Shown: positions 27,444 through 36,717 of the stretch, in pieces
Numbering within the stretch: the stretch's first letter is position 1
How the letters are laid out: every line of letters starts with the position of its first letter
Source of the DNA: Selenomonadaceae bacterium
Lineage (GTDB): Bacteria > Bacillota > Negativicutes > Selenomonadales > Selenomonadaceae
Assembly: GCA_017428215.1 (NCBI GenBank)
Contig: JAFRRH010000052.1
Location: 47,697 to 111,696, forward strand
DNA: 64,000 nucleotides
Reading direction: 5' to 3'
The notes under the pieces: generated by a model
What the model was told of the DNA's origin: nothing
The model's database searches: none
The model's input: only the letters and a program-made list of their open reading frames with translations
Translations under genes and position numbers: made by a program

Positions 27444-28304
27444 TCAATTCTTAAGTTTAAGATGAGCAACGTCGTCCTGGAAATAAGGTTCGCTCAAGTC
27501 GACGCCTTCCGGTTTATCGACATTGGCTGGGAAATGTTCGCCAATAGGAACAATCGCCCAAAAGATAACGTCGATTTGGTCTGCCGATAAAGCCGCCGCA
27601 CGCGCCCCGCTGTCGATATGCACGAGTTCAATATTTTTGTTGAGACGTTTAGCAATTTCCGCGAGCAAAGCTGTATTAAATCCTGCGGCTTGACCGTCTG
27701 CACTTACATAATCAAGCGGCGGGAGGTCGCCCGTCACACCAACTTTAATCGTTGCCGCGCCGTCAAATTTCGGAATATCAATTTTGGGCGGAGCCTTGCC
27801 CTTGTCAACGTTAGTAACGTATGCTGTAATAAGTTTATCAAGTGAGCCGTCGCCCTTCATCTCGGTGATAACTTTGTTGAGGTCGGCTTTAAGCGCGGTA
27901 TCTTCTTTGCGCACGGCAAAACAGAAATTATCACTTAATCCTTTAATCCAATCGTCGTTGGCAATTTCAAACTTGTCGTTATTAGCGAGCAGATAATCAG
28001 CGACGCTTTTGTAAGTACTGATAACGTCGACTTTGCCCGAATCCAATCCCGCTGTCATTATACTCAAGTTGTCGTAAAAAACTGGCACGTGATTAATAAC
28101 TTTGGCACGCGCTTTTTCTTGGATTTTGAAAAGATATTCTTCCATTTGCTTTTCGCTGGCGTTGAGGTGACTAATCATGCCGAGCTTAATTATCGTAGCT
28201 TGAGAGTTAACGTCCTTAGTTTCAGAGCCGCCATTATCTGAGCCGCAACCCGTCAACAAAAGCCCTGCCGCGCAAATTGCCGCCAAGAATTTTTTTAATC
28301 TCAA
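27444..28304 (-). CDS. Solute-binding lipoprotein, permuted family 3 type (copy 1, first of array)
   Basis: 286 residues when started at TTG 28304 (MRLKKFLAAICAAGLLLTGC), which has AAAGGAG 11 bases upstream. The GTG at 28316 would overlap that site. Lobe order is permuted as in the other five. It begins 16 bases after the mreB stop, so the array is probably transcribed at least partly from the mreB promoter. Confidence 0.82.
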   Translation of the reverse strand: MRLKKFLAAICAAGLLLTGCGSDNGGSETKDVNSQATIIKLGMISHLNASEKQMEEYLFKIQEKARAKVINHVPVFYDNLSIMTAGLDSGKVDVISTYKSVADYLLANNDKFEIANDDWIKGLSDNFCFAVRKEDTALKADLNKVITEMKGDGSLDKLITAYVTNVDKGKAPPKIDIPKFDGAATIKVGVTGDLPPLDYVSADGQAAGFNTALLAEIAKRLNKNIELVHIDSGARAAALSADQIDVIFWAIVPIGEHFPANVDKPEGVDLSEPYFQDDVAHLKLKN

Positions 28305-28320
28305 AATGAAAATCACTCCT

Positions 28321-29310
28321 TTAAAGTTTTTTGCTGAACTCTATAGCCTTGCCGGTACCGATAGCCACGCAACTCAACGGGTCATCGGCAAGCATGGCGG
28401 GGATATTTGTTTCCTTGCGAATCAAATCCGCTAAACCGTAAAGCATGGAGCCGCCGCCAGTCAAAACAATTCCGTGATCCATAATATCGGCGGCAAGTTC
28501 GGGAGGCGTCTTCTCCAAAACATTTTTAACGCAGACAACGATATTTTCAACTGAATCGTGTAAGGCTTCGGCAATTTCGTCCGAATCGACGGTTATATTT
28601 TTTGGCAAGCCGCTAACCACATCACGACCACGCACGCTGATACTTTCACGCCTCGCGCCAGGATAAGCCGCGCCAACTTGAACTTTTATATTTTCCGCTG
28701 TCCGCTCGCCAATCATCAAGTTGTATTCTTTCTTGATATAAAATTCTATGTCGCTGTCGAATTTGTCGCCCGCCACGCGCAAACTTTCGCCAACTACAAT
28801 TCCGCCTAATGAAATAACTGCAACGTCGCAAGTGCCGCCGCCTATGTCAACAATCATTGAACCCATTGGCTCGGAAATATCAATCCCCGCGCCCAATGCC
28901 GCCGCTATTGGCTCTTCAATTAACTCTGTACGTTTTGCGCCCGCTTGTTCAGCCGCCTCTTGTACAGCGCGTTTTTCTACGTCGTTAACACCCGTCGGCA
29001 CGCAAATCATTACTTTTGGACGAAACAAAAACGAACGCCCAATAACTTTTTCCAGAAAGTGACGAATCATCGACTCCGTCATTTCAAAATCGGCAATAAC
29101 ACCGTCGCGCAACGGACGAATCGCTACGATATTTCCTGGCGTGCGTCCTATCATATCTCGCGCCTCTTGTCCTATTGCTAAAATTTTGTCCTTGTCTTTA
29201 TCGACGGCGACAACTGACGGCTCGCGCAAAACTATGCCCTTGCCTTTGACGTAAACTAAAATATTTGCCGTGCCCAAATCTATCCCGACGCTCATTGACA
29301 TCCCAAACAA
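28321..29310 (-). CDS. mreB: Rod shape-determining protein MreB
   Basis: The bacterial actin that organises cell-wall elongation at the inner membrane, 329 residues. Phosphate 1 motif VGIDLGTANILVYVKGKG, phosphate 2 IVDIGGGTCDVAVISLGG and the adenosine motif HGIVLTGGGSMLYGL are all visible. The TTG at 29310 gives the family's usual N-terminus MFGMS and has AAAGGAG 9 bases upstream; the longer frame has no homology. mreC and mreD do not follow, so this is a copy outside the usual mreBCD cluster. Confidence 0.95.
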   Translation of the reverse strand: MFGMSMSVGIDLGTANILVYVKGKGIVLREPSVVAVDKDKDKILAIGQEARDMIGRTPGNIVAIRPLRDGVIADFEMTESMIRHFLEKVIGRSFLFRPKVMICVPTGVNDVEKRAVQEAAEQAGAKRTELIEEPIAAALGAGIDISEPMGSMIVDIGGGTCDVAVISLGGIVVGESLRVAGDKFDSDIEFYIKKEYNLMIGERTAENIKVQVGAAYPGARRESISVRGRDVVSGLPKNITVDSDEIAEALHDSVENIVVCVKNVLEKTPPELAADIMDHGIVLTGGGSMLYGLADLIRKETNIPAMLADDPLSCVAIGTGKAIEFSKKL

Positions 29311-29363
29311 ATTGCAAAACTCCTTTCTGCCAACGCGCAAAAAAATTCCTAAAGTACGCAAGG

Positions 29364-29392
29364 ATTGTATCATGCTTTATTTTCATTTACAA
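29364..29392 (-). promoter_or_regulatory. Promoter of mreB
   Basis: On the minus strand, TTGTAA (29387-29392) and TACAAT (29364-29369) are separated by 17 bases, 54 bases before the TTG start. It is divergent from the rpsF promoter. Confidence 0.65.
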
Positions 29393-29433
29393 GCACAACA
29401 AAATTTCTGCGCGGGAAAAATTTTTATTAGCAC

Positions 29434-29462
29434 TTGTCTAAAAATTTCTTCGGTGATATAAT
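29434..29462 (+). promoter_or_regulatory. Promoter of rpsF-ssb-rpsR
   Basis: TTGTCT (29434-29439) and TATAAT (29457-29462) with a 17-base spacer. The leader holds a GCTCG/CGAGC hairpin (29492-29509) followed by CCGAAGACC just before the ribosome-binding site. That is a possible site for S6:S18 autoregulation, though not demonstrated. Confidence 0.75.
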
Positions 29463-29535
29463 TTTTGCCCGTTAGCAATAAAAAACTCTCTGCTCGTTTG
29501 AAAGCGAGCCGAAGACCAAAGGGAGGTGTATCAAG

Positions 29536-29838
29536 TTGAGGAAGTACGAAGTTATCTTCATAATCCGCTCAATGGAGGAAGAGGCGACGGTTGCTGTTAT
29601 TGACAAATTTGCAAAGTTAATCGCGGCGAACGGCGGCACTATCACTAAAGAAGACCGCTGGGGTAAACGTCATCTTGCCTACGAAATTAAAAAAGAGGCG
29701 GAAGGCTTTTACGTGCTGTTCTACGTGACGTGCGAACCCGCTTGCGTTGCTGAAGTTGATCGCGTCATGAAAATTACGGACGAAATTCTTAAGCACATGA
29801 TCGTTCGTTCTGACGAGAAAGGAGCAGCCAATGAATAA
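29536..29838 (+). CDS. rpsF: 30S ribosomal protein S6
   Basis: 100 residues, beginning MRKYEVIFIIRSMEEEA and containing KRHLAYEIKKEAEGFYVLFYV, typical of S6, which binds S18 on the small-subunit platform. The start is TTG with GGGAGGTG upstream. The stop overlaps the ssb start by 8 bases. The order rpsF-ssb-rpsR is the common Firmicute arrangement. Confidence 0.96.
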   Translation: MRKYEVIFIIRSMEEEATVAVIDKFAKLIAANGGTITKEDRWGKRHLAYEIKKEAEGFYVLFYVTCEPACVAEVDRVMKITDEILKHMIVRSDEKGAANE

Positions 29839-30277
29839 AGTTTTTCTTTCCGGCAATTTAACTCGCGACCCTGAAGTCCGCTATTCGCCAGCCGGCAAGG
29901 CTTATTCTCGTATGGGTATCGCGGTTAATCGTCCCTACAGCAAGGAAAAAACTGTTGATTTTTTTAATCTGACGGCGTTCAACAAGACTGCTGAATTTTG
30001 CAGTCGTTACATGACAAAGGGCACTCGCGTTGTGGTCGAAGGCACTTTGCAAACGTCTACCTACGAGAACAAAGACGGCGTCAAGGTTACTGGATTTGAT
30101 ATTTTGATTGATAATATTGAATTCGCCGGATCGAAACGTGCTGACAGCGGCGGCGATAATAATTATTCCAAACCGGCAAATGACAGCTATCAAAATCGCC
30201 AACCCGCGCCGCCACAAAAAAATAATTACGACGACTTTGGCGGCGAGCCTATTGACCCCGACGACACGCCATTTTAA
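29831..30277 (+). CDS. ssb: Single-stranded DNA-binding protein
   Basis: 148 residues with an N-terminal OB fold (MNKVFLSGNLTRDPEVRYSPAG) and a Gly/Asn/Pro-rich linker. The acidic tail PIDPDDTPF is the conserved tip that recruits repair and replication partners. ssb lies in the ribosomal operon as usual, which ties its supply to growth. Confidence 0.95.
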   Translation: MNKVFLSGNLTRDPEVRYSPAGKAYSRMGIAVNRPYSKEKTVDFFNLTAFNKTAEFCSRYMTKGTRVVVEGTLQTSTYENKDGVKVTGFDILIDNIEFAGSKRADSGGDNNYSKPANDSYQNRQPAPPQKNNYDDFGGEPIDPDDTPF

Positions 30278-30289
30278 GGAGGATTGAAG

Positions 30290-30520
30290 ATGCGCAGAGA
30301 AAGAGGTCGACGCCCGCGCAGGAAAGTTTGTGCGTTTTGCGTCGATAAAGTTGAACAGATAGATTATAAAGACGCGGCAAAACTTCGCCGTTTCACCACC
30401 GAGCGCGGAAAAATTCTGCCGCGCCGCATTTCGGGCAACTGCGCCAAACATCAGCGTCAAGTGACAATCGCCATTAAACGCGCCCGCAACATTGCGCTTT
30501 TGCCGTTCACTGCAGACTAA
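30290..30520 (+). CDS. rpsR: 30S ribosomal protein S18
   Basis: 76 residues with [19 protein letters not shown] and [18 protein letters not shown], diagnostic for S18; the cysteine pair CAFC is the type associated with zinc binding. The ATG at 30290 has AAGGAGG 7 bases upstream, while the TTG at 30284 is too close to that site. Confidence 0.96.
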   Translation: MRRERGRRPRRKVCAFCVDKVEQIDYKDAAKLRRFTTERGKILPRRISGNCAKHQRQVTIAIKRARNIALLPFTAD

Positions 30521-30532
30521 AATTTTTCACAG

Positions 30533-30559
30533 GGAGCCAGCCTTGCGCGGCTCCTTTTT
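30533..30559 (+). terminator. Terminator after rpsR
   Basis: GGAGCC pairs with GGCTCC across a ten-base loop, followed by five T residues. The next gene starts 18 bases later, so some read-through may feed it. Confidence 0.75.
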
Positions 30560-30576
30560 CGTTAGGAGCAGGAAAC

Positions 30577-31128
30577 ATGCGCGACAAATTTTTTCTGCCG
30601 GCGACGATTATTTTATGCGTCTTAATCTTTGTCGGCTGGCACCAATTTTTTTACGCGATGACACAGCGGGAAATTTTAAACATGGAGCTTGAAACGCGAC
30701 ACCTGCGCGAAGTTGAGCGGGAAATTTTGGAGCTTAAAGCGCGGCATGAAAATTTATCGGCGTTCGTGGAGACAAAAGAGCTTGAACTTGACGCGGCACG
30801 GAATTTTCTACCGCCGACGATTGCGCAGGATAAATTTATCGACGAACTTTATCGAACGGCTGAATTGCGCGGCGTGCGAATCATTTCAATTCAAACGGGC
30901 GAGGTAATTTCTGCGGAAAATTTTCAGTCACAAATCGTAACTGTAAATGTAGAAACGGATTATATTTCGTTACTAAATTTCATACGCGAACTAATTGACG
31001 GCGGACGCTTAATAAGCCTCGAAAATTTTTCTGCAGAGAGCGAGAGCGGGAAAATTATTGCCTGTGAATTGAGCTTTAAAATTTTTGCCGAACCAATAAA
31101 AAATCCCGCCAATAATCAGACGGGCTAA
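30577..31128 (+). CDS. PilO-like type IV pilus assembly protein
   Basis: 183 residues with one N-terminal membrane helix (FLPATIILCVLIFVGWHQFF), a coiled-coil stretch (about 35-80) and a small alpha/beta domain with FLPPTIAQDKFIDELYR and ETDYISLLNFIRELIDGGRLISL. This bitopic layout and the final domain match PilO, which links the pilus inner-membrane platform to the alignment complex. No PilM, PilN or PilQ is nearby, so assignment is by layout rather than neighbourhood. GTTAGGAGCAGG precedes the ATG. Confidence 0.6.
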   Translation: MRDKFFLPATIILCVLIFVGWHQFFYAMTQREILNMELETRHLREVEREILELKARHENLSAFVETKELELDAARNFLPPTIAQDKFIDELYRTAELRGVRIISIQTGEVISAENFQSQIVTVNVETDYISLLNFIRELIDGGRLISLENFSAESESGKIIACELSFKIFAEPIKNPANNQTG

Positions 31129-31139
31129 TAAAATCATGT

Positions 31140-32615
31140 TTATGATTTATACAAATCCTTGCGCATTCGAAAAATCAGCGCGTTATATTCTTGTCCGCGC
31201 CGCTGAATCGCCTCGCCATAAGCTTTATTGTCGGCAAGATACGTTGTGAAATTTTGTTGCTTTAATGCGGCGAATTGTGTCAAAACTTCCTCCGAAATCG
31301 CGTCAAGATTTTTGTCATGAATAAAACTGCTTATCGCGTTAATCGGCAAGTTCAACAGCGGCTCCGACCACTTCAACAGGAAAATTCGTTCTTCTGTCTT
31401 GTCGCAGGAAAAAATTATCGTTTGCAAATCGCGCTGAAATTTTTCTGCCAATTTATAAAGTTCGCTCTCCGTCTCGAATTTTTCTTGTAAGTCGCCGCCC
31501 ACTTGGAACGCGAACTTCTGATAAATATTTTTCCGTTCGTGCAAATAAAATTTGTCGACGGAATCACGATAACCTTGCAAACTCTCCAAAATATTATAAA
31601 TTGCCTTTTGAAAATGTCCGTCCAATGCAAACTTGATGAGCGGCAAAAATCTTTGTTCAATCGTGAAACGTTTCTGTTGCCAATCTTCATACCACTCATC
31701 AAAAATTTCTGCGTCAATGCTCTCGTTGCGACAAGTGGCAGAAAGTTCCTCGCGCAAGCTCGTTTTAAAGACTTTATAATTATCGCTCCACGCTAATTGA
31801 GCTTCCACGACTTTTGAAACTAAATCTTTGTGCGCGGCGAAGAAATTAACCTTGCGTTGCGCGTTCAAAATAATTCGCGATAAATTTTCTACCAGCAATT
31901 CAAAACCTGCGCGGGGTTCGGCTTGAAGTTCGGCAAGTTCACGGATTGAATCATCCCTGCCGTTAATCGCGTCCAGCTCCGCAAAAAAGTTTTCAGCTTG
32001 CACCTTGACTAAAAGAATTTTGCGCTTAGGTTCGTCGGTGCCCAATTCCAAACGTTGCGCCAAAAATTTCTGACGTTCGGCGAGCAGTGAATTTTCTTCG
32101 GGCGCGAGGTTCGGATTATCGAGATATTTTACATTGAGCTTTAATGTTATCTTCAAGCATTCGGCGATTGTCTCTGATTGCGCCGCTTCGTAATCCTGCA
32201 AAATGTTTAAAAGTTCGTCCGTCACGTTTAACACCGCGTCGAAATATTTTATTGGCGACTTTTTTATTTCCGTAGCGTCAAACTTTTTGAGAATTTCGCG
32301 GTAGTTAAGATTTGGCAACGCAGGCTTAGAAATTTGTTCTGTAAGTTTGGAAACAGAAGGTTTAGACTGGGGAACGGGCGGTTCAGGTTTAGTAGCAGGT
32401 GGCGCGGGTTTCGGTTTTTCTTGTGATTTATTTTTTGAAGTTGGTATTGGTACACCCAAAAAATATCTTTGGGCATAATAATATGTATTTTCTGATACTA
32501 CAGACCACCTATTATCAAAATAAACTCCCGACTTCTTTAAAAAGTCAATAAGTTCATCTTCGCTACAATGAAATTCTTTAGCAAGCTCATAAACTCTTTG
32601 TCCATTATAAGGCAC
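31140..32615 (-). CDS. Unrecognised protein with an IF2-N-like domain
   Basis: 491 residues. The first 30 (RVYELAKEFHCSEDELIDFL) resemble the small N-terminal domain of translation initiation factor IF-2, which also occurs alone in other proteins. A Pro/Lys/Ser linker follows (about 75-105). The remaining 380 residues are largely helical, with no motif I can name and no membrane segment. The start is GTG with GGAGG 8 bases upstream. It converges with the PilO-like gene. Function unknown. Confidence 0.7.
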   Translation of the reverse strand: MPYNGQRVYELAKEFHCSEDELIDFLKKSGVYFDNRWSVVSENTYYYAQRYFLGVPIPTSKNKSQEKPKPAPPATKPEPPVPQSKPSVSKLTEQISKPALPNLNYREILKKFDATEIKKSPIKYFDAVLNVTDELLNILQDYEAAQSETIAECLKITLKLNVKYLDNPNLAPEENSLLAERQKFLAQRLELGTDEPKRKILLVKVQAENFFAELDAINGRDDSIRELAELQAEPRAGFELLVENLSRIILNAQRKVNFFAAHKDLVSKVVEAQLAWSDNYKVFKTSLREELSATCRNESIDAEIFDEWYEDWQQKRFTIEQRFLPLIKFALDGHFQKAIYNILESLQGYRDSVDKFYLHERKNIYQKFAFQVGGDLQEKFETESELYKLAEKFQRDLQTIIFSCDKTEERIFLLKWSEPLLNLPINAISSFIHDKNLDAISEEVLTQFAALKQQNFTTYLADNKAYGEAIQRRGQEYNALIFRMRKDLYKS

Positions 32616-32658
32616 GATATTCGCCTCCTCAAAAATTTACGCTCAATACTTTGTTGCG

Positions 32659-32667
32659 ATTATAGCA
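32659..32667 (-). promoter_or_regulatory. Extended -10 promoter of the IF2-N-like gene
   Basis: Minus-strand TGCTATAAT is an exact extended -10 element about 45 bases before the GTG start. I see no good -35 box. Confidence 0.5.
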
Positions 32668-32772
32668 GGAAAAATTGACGCTTAAAAGTCCCTTTGATAA
32701 AATTGCATTGTCAACGCGGTGATTTATTCGCTGTTGGGATAAATTTTAATTACATGGGGAGGAAAATTATTT

Positions 32773-33108
32773 ATGGCGCGTCAATCAAAAAAGATTGCAA
32801 AAAAAATTCAGCCTAAGAAAAAAGCTGAACCGGAAAATAAAAAGCCCGAAAAAGTCGGCAAGGATTATCTGTTAATCATCGTCCTTGCGCTGACAATCGT
32901 ATTTTTGCTGGTCGGCTGGTCGAACTTCACGCCATTAAATCGCGGATTGTATATCGCGCTTTTGGTGTCGCTGTCTACAACTTACGCCCGCCGCCATTAC
33001 AACTTTACTGATACTCAAGATCTTTGGCTTGAACGCGCAGGAATGATTGCAATGGGTTGCGCAATCGTGCTGTTCGCATTCGTCGTTTATCAACAATATT
33101 TTGCGTAA
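32773..33108 (+). CDS. Small membrane protein, two to three helices
   Basis: 111 residues: a Lys-rich cytoplasmic N-terminus (about 30 residues), then hydrophobic segments YLLIIVLALTIVFLLVGW, about 58-70 and MIAMGCAIVLFAFVVYQQYF. No named family recognised. GGGGAGG lies 10 bases before the ATG, and the gene is followed by a terminator, so it looks like a single-gene unit. Confidence 0.7.
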   Translation: MARQSKKIAKKIQPKKKAEPENKKPEKVGKDYLLIIVLALTIVFLLVGWSNFTPLNRGLYIALLVSLSTTYARRHYNFTDTQDLWLERAGMIAMGCAIVLFAFVVYQQYFA

Positions 33109-33127
33109 AAAATTTGCAAACAAAAAC

Positions 33128-33159
33128 CTCCCGTCAAAATTCGGCGGGAGATTTTTTTT
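33128..33159 (+). terminator. Terminator, probably bidirectional
   Basis: CTCCCG...CGGGAG (33128-33133 with 33145-33150) followed by ATTTTTTTT. Read on the other strand it ends in GGTTTTTG, so it can also serve the convergent 3D-domain gene. Confidence 0.75.
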
Positions 33160-33161
33160 AT

Positions 33162-33797
33162 CTATTTTAAGACGAAAACGGTAACTGTACGCCGCCCGAA
33201 ATCCATTGCCTGCCAATAATCCTCCATGCAAAGGTCGATTCGATAACCGTAAATTGCGCCGCCGGTATCAGCCGCTAAAGCCTCGCCGTAGCCAGGTATA
33301 TAAACTCTGGTGCCGAGCGGAATTATATCAGGGTCAACTGCCACAATCCCATAAGTCGCGGGAATGCCCATTGCCGTTAAGCCTTCTGACGAGCCGTCGG
33401 TGGGCAAATAAGCTGTAGCCTCCATGCCCAAAACTTGTGTGTAAGGCACGTAACCTTGAGGAGTTTCGACAACCTCTTCAGGCGCGGGCGGCTCTTCAAA
33501 TGGAGTTTCGACATTCGCAGTTAAATCTCGTCCCAAAGAATTTTCAATGACATCTGCAAAGGCGCGAGTTAATTCATCGTCTTCGCTAACTTTAATTTGT
33601 CCGTTTTCGCCAACTGCAATCGCTGTAGGTTCTGCGTTCGTCTCTTCTACTTGAGCTTCCTCGATTGGAATTGCGGGAAACTCCACTTCTTGTTCGGTAA
33701 AGCCTGTATTAATCATCGCAAAGCCAGCAAGTATGAGACTGAACGCGCATTTTCTTTTAATAGTCTCAAGTGTCTTGAATATTTTTCGCTTCATCAT
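33162..33797 (-). CDS. Exported 3D-domain protein (MltA-type catalytic fold)
   Basis: 211 residues with an N-terminal hydrophobic segment and an acidic, Pro-rich middle. The C-terminal 3D domain has MEATAYLPTDGSSEGLTAMG, YGIVAVDPDIIPLGTRVYIPGYG and AADTGGAIYGYRIDLCM, which holds the three conserved aspartates. In Firmicutes such domains occur in cell-wall hydrolases and stationary-phase survival proteins. The gene has a structured leader of about 80 bases upstream. Confidence 0.8.
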   Translation of the reverse strand: MMKRKIFKTLETIKRKCAFSLILAGFAMINTGFTEQEVEFPAIPIEEAQVEETNAEPTAIAVGENGQIKVSEDDELTRAFADVIENSLGRDLTANVETPFEEPPAPEEVVETPQGYVPYTQVLGMEATAYLPTDGSSEGLTAMGIPATYGIVAVDPDIIPLGTRVYIPGYGEALAADTGGAIYGYRIDLCMEDYWQAMDFGRRTVTVFVLK

Positions 33798-33804
33798 TCC
33801 GCCG

Positions 33805-33885
33805 CCTGACGCAACGTCCTGTCACGTCCCAAGCAGGACGACTGCCTTAGTCGCCTCTTTGCTTCGGAGCAGCTGTTCCCCCTTT
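33805..33885 (-). promoter_or_regulatory. Structured 5' leader of the 3D-domain gene, class unknown
   Basis: In transcript sense, GGGGGAACAGCTGCTCC is followed by GACTaaggcAGTC (33840-33852) and GTCCTG...CAGGAC (33816-33821 with 33834-33839), ending about 10 bases before the start codon. Adjacent hairpins with purine-rich joints suggest a regulatory RNA. I compared it by eye with c-di-AMP (ydaO), c-di-GMP, SAM, cobalamin and TPP consensus elements and found no match. Confidence 0.35.
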
Positions 33886-33963
33886 CAAAATAAGACAAAA
33901 TGTTGATAACTTAAAAACCGCCGCGTAATATACTGCGCGACGGCGATTTTGTCAAGCGTTTGA

Positions 33964-34674
33964 TTATTTTTGTAATAGTTTGACAGGGAAAGTAAAGTAT
34001 GTATCGGGATACGGCTCGTCTTTAAGCGTGAAATGCCACCATTCTTCCGCAAGCGGTTTAAAGCCGTGCTTAATCATCACGTTGCGAAGAATCATTCTGT
34101 TCTTGTACTGCGTCTTTGTAATTTTTTTATAATCGGGGTGAGATTTTTCGCCGAAATAATCGAACGTACCGCCCATGTCGACTTCCTTGCCGGTCTTCAT
34201 GTCAAAGAGCGTCAAGTCAACCGTCGAGCCGCGAGAGTGTCCGCTTTTAACAGCAACGTAACCTTCGGGGATAATCCTGTCTTTAGCGATTTTGGGATAG
34301 AAATATTTTTTCATGCGGGTATCGTTGACGTTCGCAGCCCAGCGCATAAAATGATCAACACCCATTTGCGGGCGATAGGCATCAAAAATTTTCAGACGAT
34401 AGCCCATTTTCATCACGTCATCTGAAACTTTTTTCAAAGCCTCAGCCGCCTCAATCGTCATCAAAGCGCAAGGCATTTCGTAGCCGTCAATCTTCTCGCC
34501 GACAAAATTATATGTCGTGTAATAGCGAATTTCTTGGATAATGTCGGGAATGAATTCGCCCAAGACGACGAATCCCGACGGGTCGTCGGCAGACTGTGAC
34601 CTTTGCGCCTGCGCGGGCGTGACGAATAACATCATCGCCAACAACAAGCCCGTAAAAATTTTAGTGAACTTCAT
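33964..34674 (-). CDS. D-alanyl-D-alanine dipeptidase (VanX/DdpX family)
   Basis: 236 residues with a signal peptide ending near AQA, so it acts in the periplasm. The zinc and catalytic motifs of peptidase family M15D are present: SGHSRGSTVDLTL (the His and Asp ligands of SxHxxGxAxD) and EEWWHF (catalytic Glu and His ligand). FDAYRPQMG is also typical. It would cleave D-Ala-D-Ala or related dipeptides during wall recycling. No vanA or vanH is nearby, so a resistance role is not supported. AAAGGAG precedes the ATG, which overlaps the upstream gene by 14 bases. Confidence 0.88.
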   Translation of the reverse strand: MKFTKIFTGLLLAMMLFVTPAQAQRSQSADDPSGFVVLGEFIPDIIQEIRYYTTYNFVGEKIDGYEMPCALMTIEAAEALKKVSDDVMKMGYRLKIFDAYRPQMGVDHFMRWAANVNDTRMKKYFYPKIAKDRIIPEGYVAVKSGHSRGSTVDLTLFDMKTGKEVDMGGTFDYFGEKSHPDYKKITKTQYKNRMILRNVMIKHGFKPLAEEWWHFTLKDEPYPDTYFTFPVKLLQK

Positions 34675-35231
34675 TTAAAGTGCTCCTTTCAAGCGTTAAT
34701 GTAAAATGAATTTTAGCGTCATGTTCTTCTGTTGGCAAGCTGTCGACAAGTTGAAAATCATAGGCAAGCGCGATTTTTTTTGCGTTAACGGCAAGCGGTA
34801 AAAATTTATCGTAGTAGCCGCCGCCTAAACCTAATCTTCCGCCGTTTAAATCGAATGCCGCGCCAGGAATAATTACGCAATCAATCTGCGCGGGTTCGAT
34901 AAAATTTCTTAGCTCGCTTTTGACAGTTAGAATATTAAATGCGCCGATTTCCAGCGCGTCAAAGCTCGGAACTTCAACGGCTTGCATTTCGCCCTTGCTG
35001 ACGATATACGGTATCGCTAAAATTTTTTCATCCTTAAAGCACGCGGCGAATAACTCGTTAAGCTGAAGTTCATCGGGCGTCGAGGCATATGCCATAATAA
35101 CTTTTGCCTCGCGATAAATTTCCGTTGCCAAAAATTTTTGTATAAGCTCGTGGCTGATTCTGTCGCGTTCGTCGTGAGAGATTGCCGCCCGCTTAGCTAA
35201 AAATTCTCGTCGTAAAATTTTTTTCTGCTCT

Positions 35232-35245
<14 letters not shown>
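34661..35245 (-). CDS. 5-formyltetrahydrofolate cyclo-ligase
   Basis: 194 residues. The N-terminus KKILRREFLAKRAAIS, then MAYASTPDELQLNELF, VIIPGAAFDLNGGRLGLGGGYYDKFL and VDSLPTEEHD match the MTHFS/YgfA family. These convert 5-formyl-THF to 5,10-methenyl-THF with ATP. The ATG at 35245 (MLQLKEQKK) overlaps the end of yajC, with GGCGG about 9 bases upstream. Confidence 0.9.
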
Positions 35246-36672
<1,427 letters not shown>

Positions 36673-36717
36673 TTAGAGAATCAAAAGTTATTTTGTCAAA
36701 GCATCCCGCCTTATTAT

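Noticed and set aside
23135..28304. Six receptors as assembly duplication
   Set aside because: The copies differ through most of their length, including signal peptides and linkers, so they are not repeated reads of one gene.
33805..33885. c-di-AMP (ydaO) riboswitch call
   Set aside because: The gene context fits but the conserved bases of that class are not present, so only an unclassified structured leader is reported.
33964..34674. Vancomycin resistance cluster
   Set aside because: Only the VanX-like dipeptidase is present; no ligase, dehydrogenase or two-component system is nearby, and it carries a signal peptide.
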